This document shows, in pieces, positions 62,776-64,000 of a DNA stretch of 64,000 nucleotides. The stretch comes from Furfurilactobacillus curtus. Its GTDB lineage: Bacteria; Bacillota; Bacilli; Lactobacillales; Lactobacillaceae. The position numbers were made by a program, and so were the translations under genes. The stretch's first letter is position 1; each line of letters starts with the position of its first letter. The notes below the pieces were generated by a model. That model worked only from the letters and a program-made list of their open reading frames with translations, ran no database searches and was not told the DNA's origin. The stretch covers positions 186,001-250,000 of the forward strand of contig NZ_BQXO01000002.1 of assembly GCF_045862785.1 (NCBI RefSeq), written 5' to 3'.

Positions 62776-63522
62776 TTATTGGGCAAGATGGTTGCGTAGA
62801 TCATCAATGCGTTGGTCGATCTCCCATTCGCGGTCTCGCATTTGACGCGTGGCTGAGTGAATGGTACTGCCTGGACGGCTGACCTTGTCGTAAAGAATCG
62901 CAGGATTAAAGAGAAACTTGTGGGTGGTGCCAGCTTCGTATTCAGCGGTAAATAACAAGTCTTCTGCTAACGCCAAACTGGTGTCAAAGCGCAGTTTCAG
63001 CTGATTAATTACGCTCATTCGAAAGGCTTTGTTCCACGTGTAACCACCAATTTGAGTACCATGTTCAGTTGCTTCTGCCAGCATGTCTGCCTGTGAAATC
63101 TCATGCCAACCTGAAAGTTGCCGCACGGCGCCGCGCGCCCAGCCGCCCCAGCTTGAGCCGACGGTGACTAAATCGATATTCGGATCAGCTAAACCTTCTG
63201 CAAAGGTGGCCAAGTATGCTGGCTCACACTTGTCATCGCCATCGACAAAGACAATAATCGCGCCATTAGCATGTTCAATGCCATAGTTACGCGCAACGGA
63301 AACGCCACTGTGCTTGGAAAGGTGAGTCACCGTGAAGTTTGTTTCCTGCTGTGCCCATTGATCAGCGACAGTCGCTGATTCGTCAGTAGAGTGATCATCG
63401 ACAAGGAGCACCTCATAATTCTGATAAGTTTGATTTCTCAGGCTGGTTAAACACGGTGCCAAAAAGTGACCGAGATTGTAAATGGTGACAACGACGGTAA
63501 TGAGTGGTGTTGGATCTGCCAT
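62776..63522 (-). CDS. Glycosyltransferase family 2
   Basis: 248-residue inverting GT-A glycosyltransferase, cytoplasmic. The nucleotide-binding start is ITVVVTIYNLGHFL, an Asp pair lies in LLVDDHSTDES, HSGVSVARNYGIEHANG follows, and the DXD-like metal motif is in FVDGDD. It ends in a basic stretch that may touch the membrane. AGGAGGC precedes the ATG. No other glycan genes are adjacent, so the acceptor is unknown. Confidence 0.88.
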   Translation of the reverse strand: MADPTPLITVVVTIYNLGHFLAPCLTSLRNQTYQNYEVLLVDDHSTDESATVADQWAQQETNFTVTHLSKHSGVSVARNYGIEHANGAIIVFVDGDDKCEPAYLATFAEGLADPNIDLVTVGSSWGGWARGAVRQLSGWHEISQADMLAEATEHGTQIGGYTWNKAFRMSVINQLKLRFDTSLALAEDLLFTAEYEAGTTHKFLFNPAILYDKVSRPGSTIHSATRQMRDREWEIDQRIDDLRNHLAQ

Positions 63523-63713
63523 GGCGAGTGCCTCCTAGATGTTGTTACCGCTAGGATACAAGGATTTGACGAAAAAAGGGGGAAAAGGGACTTGAATATC
63601 TAAGCAAATGAAGACTACGACGAAAACGCAGGCGGATTTTTCGGTAAAAGAGTGGATCACGAGAACTAATGTGGATAGCAAATAACTGAGAGCCTTGTCA
63701 GTAATATCTATAG

Positions 63714-63733
63714 CAAAATAGTGCGATAGCACA
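63714..63733 (-). terminator. Possible weak terminator after DUF915 hydrolase
   Basis: GTGC-TATC-GCAC on the minus strand followed by TATTTTGC; short stem, low certainty. Confidence 0.3.
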
Positions 63734-63742
63734 GGTTAGTCG

Positions 63743-64000
63743 CTACTTGCCCCACAAAAAGTTGATCACCAGTCGATTAACTTGAGCGTTATTGTGTAAT
63801 TTACTGTGTTGGGCATCTTTGCCCTTAATCATGTGTTCTTGGTAGCTGATGGGCCGGTTTCCTAGTAGGTACTTGAGGGAACGTGATGAAACATTGCTGA
63901 CCCGTCCATCGGAATTGCTGCCATCCTCTAAGTTGCCGTAAATATTCAGCACGCGAACTTGGTGGCTGGGATAGTTATTGATGTGTGCCAATAGATAGCG
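63743..64000 (-). CDS. Alpha/beta hydrolase, DUF915 type, 5'-truncated by window edge
   Basis: Only the last 85 codons are in the window; the frame is open to base 64000. The blocks VLNIYGNLEDGSNSDGRVS, SSRSLKYLL and the C-terminal catalytic histidine region KDAQHSKLHNN are typical of the DUF915 cell-surface hydrolases of lactobacilli. The signal peptide, nucleophile and most of the fold lie beyond the edge. Substrate unknown. Confidence 0.82.
   Translation of the reverse strand, partial: RYLLAHINNYPSHQVRVLNIYGNLEDGSNSDGRVSNVSSRSLKYLLGNRPISYQEHMIKGKDAQHSKLHNNAQVNRLVINFLWGK

Noticed and set aside
63030..63045. TGTTCCACGTGTAACC, another parS-like string
   Set aside because: Two departures from consensus, broken symmetry, and inside the glycosyltransferase gene.
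1..64000. CRISPR array, insertion sequence, prophage, tRNA or rRNA gene
   Set aside because: Looked for regularly spaced short repeats, transposase-like proteins, phage modules and RNA-gene signatures; none were found.

Overview
The window looks like a low-to-mid GC chromosomal segment of a lactic acid bacterium in the Lactobacillaceae, most like the Lactiplantibacillus group. The reasons are the gene repertoire (ClpL, H2O-forming NADH oxidase, DUF915-type hydrolase, a KxYKxGKxW signal peptide with an LPQT sorting motif, SorC-type citrate regulator), AGGAGG ribosome-binding sites with frequent GTG/TTG starts, and strong hairpin terminators. The species call rests on recall and is uncertain. 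No IS element, prophage, CRISPR array, tRNA or rRNA gene was seen.

Layout. 1-8.1 kb: 3' end of a transketolase gene, an amino-acid ABC transporter pair without its ATPase, an MFS exporter, the ammonium channel amtB with a GlnR/TnrA-type box, a TMEM175-like membrane protein, a lone Rep_3-like winged-helix protein, a 48-residue protein, and a perfect parS chromosome-partitioning site. 8.1-11.5 kb: a DUF2252 protein, methionine aminopeptidase and an esterase.

11.7-26.3 kb is the metabolic centre. It holds a lactate/malate dehydrogenase homologue with arginine at the substrate-specificity position, fumarase, a 43-residue one-helix protein, a CitT-like dicarboxylate/citrate transporter, an aldo/keto reductase, a divergent SorC-type regulator facing citCDEF, a MleR-like LysR regulator, and a soluble fumarate-reductase-like flavoprotein divergent from another LysR gene. 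Together these would import citrate, cleave it to acetate and oxaloacetate, and reduce oxaloacetate through malate and fumarate to succinate, re-oxidising NADH and exchanging succinate for citrate. The last step is the least certain, because the flavoprotein differs at dicarboxylate-binding positions.

26-42.8 kb: tRNA-dihydrouridine synthase, a NatAB-like ABC exporter, a tautomerase, an aldo/keto reductase, a second esterase, two DHA2 drug exporters with a MarR regulator and its palindromic operators, an amino-acid permease, a P-type ATPase and a two-component system. A 120-bp intergenic repeat family (two tandem copies plus two diverged copies) lies upstream of the esterase, permease and ATPase genes, always in the same orientation.

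43-64 kb: an LPQT-anchored surface protein, clpL with a small HTH gene, a TMEM175-like protein with a long polar tail, an FAD-linked oxidase, a membrane nuclease, a DUF347-like membrane protein, a YfhO/PTPS-related membrane protein in tandem with a second two-component system, DedA, a second P-type ATPase, NADH oxidase under a PerR-like box, an SMR exporter with a terminator hairpin in its leader, a GreA-family factor, a family 2 glycosyltransferase, and a truncated DUF915 hydrolase.
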